Assembly: GCA_019057355.1 (NCBI GenBank)
Contig: DXJM01000444.1
Location: forward strand, 1 to 25,389
Direction of reading: 5' to 3'
DNA from: Promethearchaeota archaeon
GTDB taxonomy: Archaea; Asgardarchaeota; Lokiarchaeia; Sigyniarchaeales; SOKP01
Length of the DNA: 25,389 bases
The notes beneath the pieces are model-generated. The model had not been told where the DNA came from. It worked only from the letters and a program-made list of their open reading frames with translations, and made no database searches. Shown here one piece after another: positions 23,946-25,389 of this stretch. The position numbers were made by a program, and so were the translations under genes. How positions within the stretch are numbered: position 1 is the stretch's first letter; each line of letters starts with the position of its first letter.

Positions 23946-24872
23946 TTGTATTTCTTCCGTAGCTCCTTGACTTAATCGATATTCAAATTCTGCTAATATT
24001 TTAGATAACTCAATTTTCATATCTTCAGAAATTGCCATGTCGTAGACTTCTCTGTGAATATTTTTAATAATATTTCTTCCAGAAAGGCCATAATTCCTGA
24101 TAAGATCATTTAAGAGTTTAATAGCAAATGATAACTGCCCTTCAAAAGCAATTGTTAGCATTTCTTTAATTTTATCAGGGGGGACTTCTCCTGCAATACA
24201 GAGAACAATGTCTTGATCAATTTCTTTAGAGATTGTTGCACATGATTGCAAGTAATTAATTGCTCTCCTGCAATCTCCCCTAGAAACGTCTACTAATGCG
24301 CCTAATCCCCCCGGATTCACTTTAATTTGTTCATTACTTGCAATCAATTTTATTCTTTCTTTGATATCATCATTATTCAACGAGGAAAATCTAAATACCA
24401 CGCATCTTGATTGGATTGGAGGGATTAGCTTGTTAGAATAATTACATATTAGAATCATCCTACAATTTTTAGTATATTTTTCCATAGTCCTTCTTAAAGC
24501 TTGTTGAGCTGGAGCAGTCATGTTGTCCGCCTCATCCAAAATTAAGATCTTGAATGGCGTGTTTACTGGAGGGCGTGCTTTAGCAAAATCTTTGATATAG
24601 GTTCTTATGACATCTATTCCACGAGCATCACTTGCATTCAATTCTAAATAATTAACGTTTGGCAACATTTCCTTTTTAAAGATATCCCGAACCATTGCTA
24701 ACGCGGAAGTTGTTTTTCCCGTTCCTGCAGGCCCTGCAAATATTAGATGAGGCATTGACGTATCTTTAACAAACTGCTTTAGTCGCTTAATTATTCCTTT
24801 TTGATTGACAACATCATCTAAAGTTCTTGGACGATATTTTTCTACCCACGGACGACGATCTACAATGGACAT
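23904..24872 (-). CDS. rfcS: Replication factor C small subunit (clamp loader)
   Basis: An AAA+ ATPase that, with the large subunit, loads PCNA onto primed DNA. The N-terminus WVEKYRPRTLDDVV (9-22) is the RFC box. Walker A is GPAGTGKT (47-54), Walker B with DEAD box is ILDEADNMT (111-119), sensor 1 is N144 in CNYSN, and the arginine finger motif is SRC (155-157). Sensor 2 lies in the SRGDCRRAINYLQ region. The C-terminal helical collar (about 230-322) is complete, and 322 residues is the normal size. No intein interrupts Walker A, where archaeal rfcS often carries one. It is convergent with truA (42-bp overlap) and divergent from enolase across 129 bp. Confidence 0.97.
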   Translation of the reverse strand: MSIVDRRPWVEKYRPRTLDDVVNQKGIIKRLKQFVKDTSMPHLIFAGPAGTGKTTSALAMVRDIFKKEMLPNVNYLELNASDARGIDVIRTYIKDFAKARPPVNTPFKILILDEADNMTAPAQQALRRTMEKYTKNCRMILICNYSNKLIPPIQSRCVVFRFSSLNNDDIKERIKLIASNEQIKVNPGGLGALVDVSRGDCRRAINYLQSCATISKEIDQDIVLCIAGEVPPDKIKEMLTIAFEGQLSFAIKLLNDLIRNYGLSGRNIIKNIHREVYDMAISEDMKIELSKILAEFEYRLSQGATEEIQLQALLAKIVLLKG

Positions 24873-25001
24873 TTATATTTATTCAGATTTTAAAAAATTA
24901 TTAAACATCAATAATGTTCTATCTAATAACAATTAAGAATTAAATATTCTTATTAAAAATTAAGTCTTCTATTAACATTCAAAAAAAATTAGGATTTGAA
25001 A

Positions 25002-25389
25002 ATGACTGATTTTAAAATAACAAAAATAAAAGCAAGGTGGATTTTAGATTCAAGAGGAAATCCAACCGTAGAAACCGAGGTATATTCTGGAAAAGCATTT
25101 TCAAGAGCTGCCGTTCCTTCGGGAGCATCAACGGGAATATTAGAAGCTTTAGAATTGAGAGATGGTGGAAAAGCATTCTTGGGAAAGCATGTGACAAAGG
25201 CTATTTCAAATGTGAATAATATCATTTCCAAGAAATTGATCGGCTTTGACATTAGAGAGCAAAAAACGATTGATGAAGAAATGATCAAGATTGATGGTAC
25301 ACCTAACAAAAGCAAATTAGGTTCGAATGCAATATTATCTGTATCTTTGGCTGCTGCAAAATTAACCGCTCAACTGGAAGAAAAGCCAA
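25002..25389 (+). CDS. eno: Enolase, N-terminal part (cut by window end)
   Basis: Phosphopyruvate hydratase of glycolysis/gluconeogenesis, converting 2-phosphoglycerate to phosphoenolpyruvate. The 129 codons in the window cover the N-terminal capping domain and linker to the barrel. Clear family motifs are ILDSRGNPTVETEV (14-27), AVPSGASTG with the mobile serine loop, EALELRDGGK, and DGTPNKSKLGSNAILSVSLA. The catalytic barrel residues lie beyond the window. The start ATG at 25002 is preceded by AGGAT about 8 nt upstream, a weak Shine-Dalgarno site. The gene is divergent from rfcS. A 6-bp inverted repeat AAGAAT/ATTCTT (24935-24951) lies in the shared region but is AT-rich and may be meaningless. 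Confidence 0.95.
   Translation, partial: MTDFKITKIKARWILDSRGNPTVETEVYSGKAFSRAAVPSGASTGILEALELRDGGKAFLGKHVTKAISNVNNIISKKLIGFDIREQKTIDEEMIKIDGTPNKSKLGSNAILSVSLAAAKLTAQLEEKP

Noticed and set aside
25012..25315. Long open frames on the - strand opposite enolase
   Set aside because: They are antisense to a clear enolase N-terminus with full family motifs and encode no recognisable protein.

Overview
The window is AT-rich archaeal chromosome. An archaeal/eukaryal-type translation and replication set (EF-2-like GTPase, IF5B-type initiation factor, archaeal CCA-adding enzyme, RFC small subunit, STT3/AglB oligosaccharyltransferase) sits beside bacterial-type uvrA and uvrB, EngB and a corrinoid protein. 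The base composition, the EF-2-like protein with an altered diphthamide loop, and a zinc-ribbon family with two copies here suggest an Asgard archaeon, most likely Lokiarchaeia-like. That assignment is an inference and rests on no database search.

Layout. 1-175: the 3' end of a + strand gene, paralogous to the zinc-ribbon gene at 15635-16486. 382-1884 (-): an acidic repeat/coiled-coil protein overlapping engB; engB carries a frame break at a 10-nt homopolymer. 2150-2860 (+): HAD phosphatase. 2905-7646 (-): CCA-adding enzyme, then a corrinoid protein, then the EF-2-like GTPase. 7746-9557 (-): IF5B. 9676-12546 (-): uvrA. 12707-12895 (+): two-helix membrane peptide with a strong Shine-Dalgarno site. 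13037-13777 (-): seven-helix membrane protein. 13807-15627: a complete insertion sequence with terminal inverted repeats and a 9-bp target duplication. 15635-16486 (-): zinc-ribbon protein. About 16603-16691: an orphan IS200/IS605-type right end with an omega-RNA-like fold and no tnpB. 16785-18773 (-): uvrB. 18949-22908 (-): a very long AglB with five extra C-terminal repeats. 23085-23945 (+): truA, overlapping tail-to-tail with rfcS (23904-24872, -). 25002-25389 (+): the start of enolase, cut by the window edge.

How the genes relate. Much of the window is core information processing: tRNA maturation (CCA enzyme, TruA), initiation (IF5B), elongation (EF-2-like), ribosome assembly (EngB) and clamp loading (RFC). 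UvrA and UvrB supply nucleotide excision repair but lie in separate units with mobile DNA between them. No CRISPR array, rRNA or tRNA gene was seen.

Most notable for follow-up: the remodelled domain IV tips of the EF-2-like factor; the orphan omega-RNA-like element; the AglB repeat tail; a nested palindrome between aglB and truA; and two frame breaks at homopolymers near the left edge. I did not find a clearly new multi-gene system.
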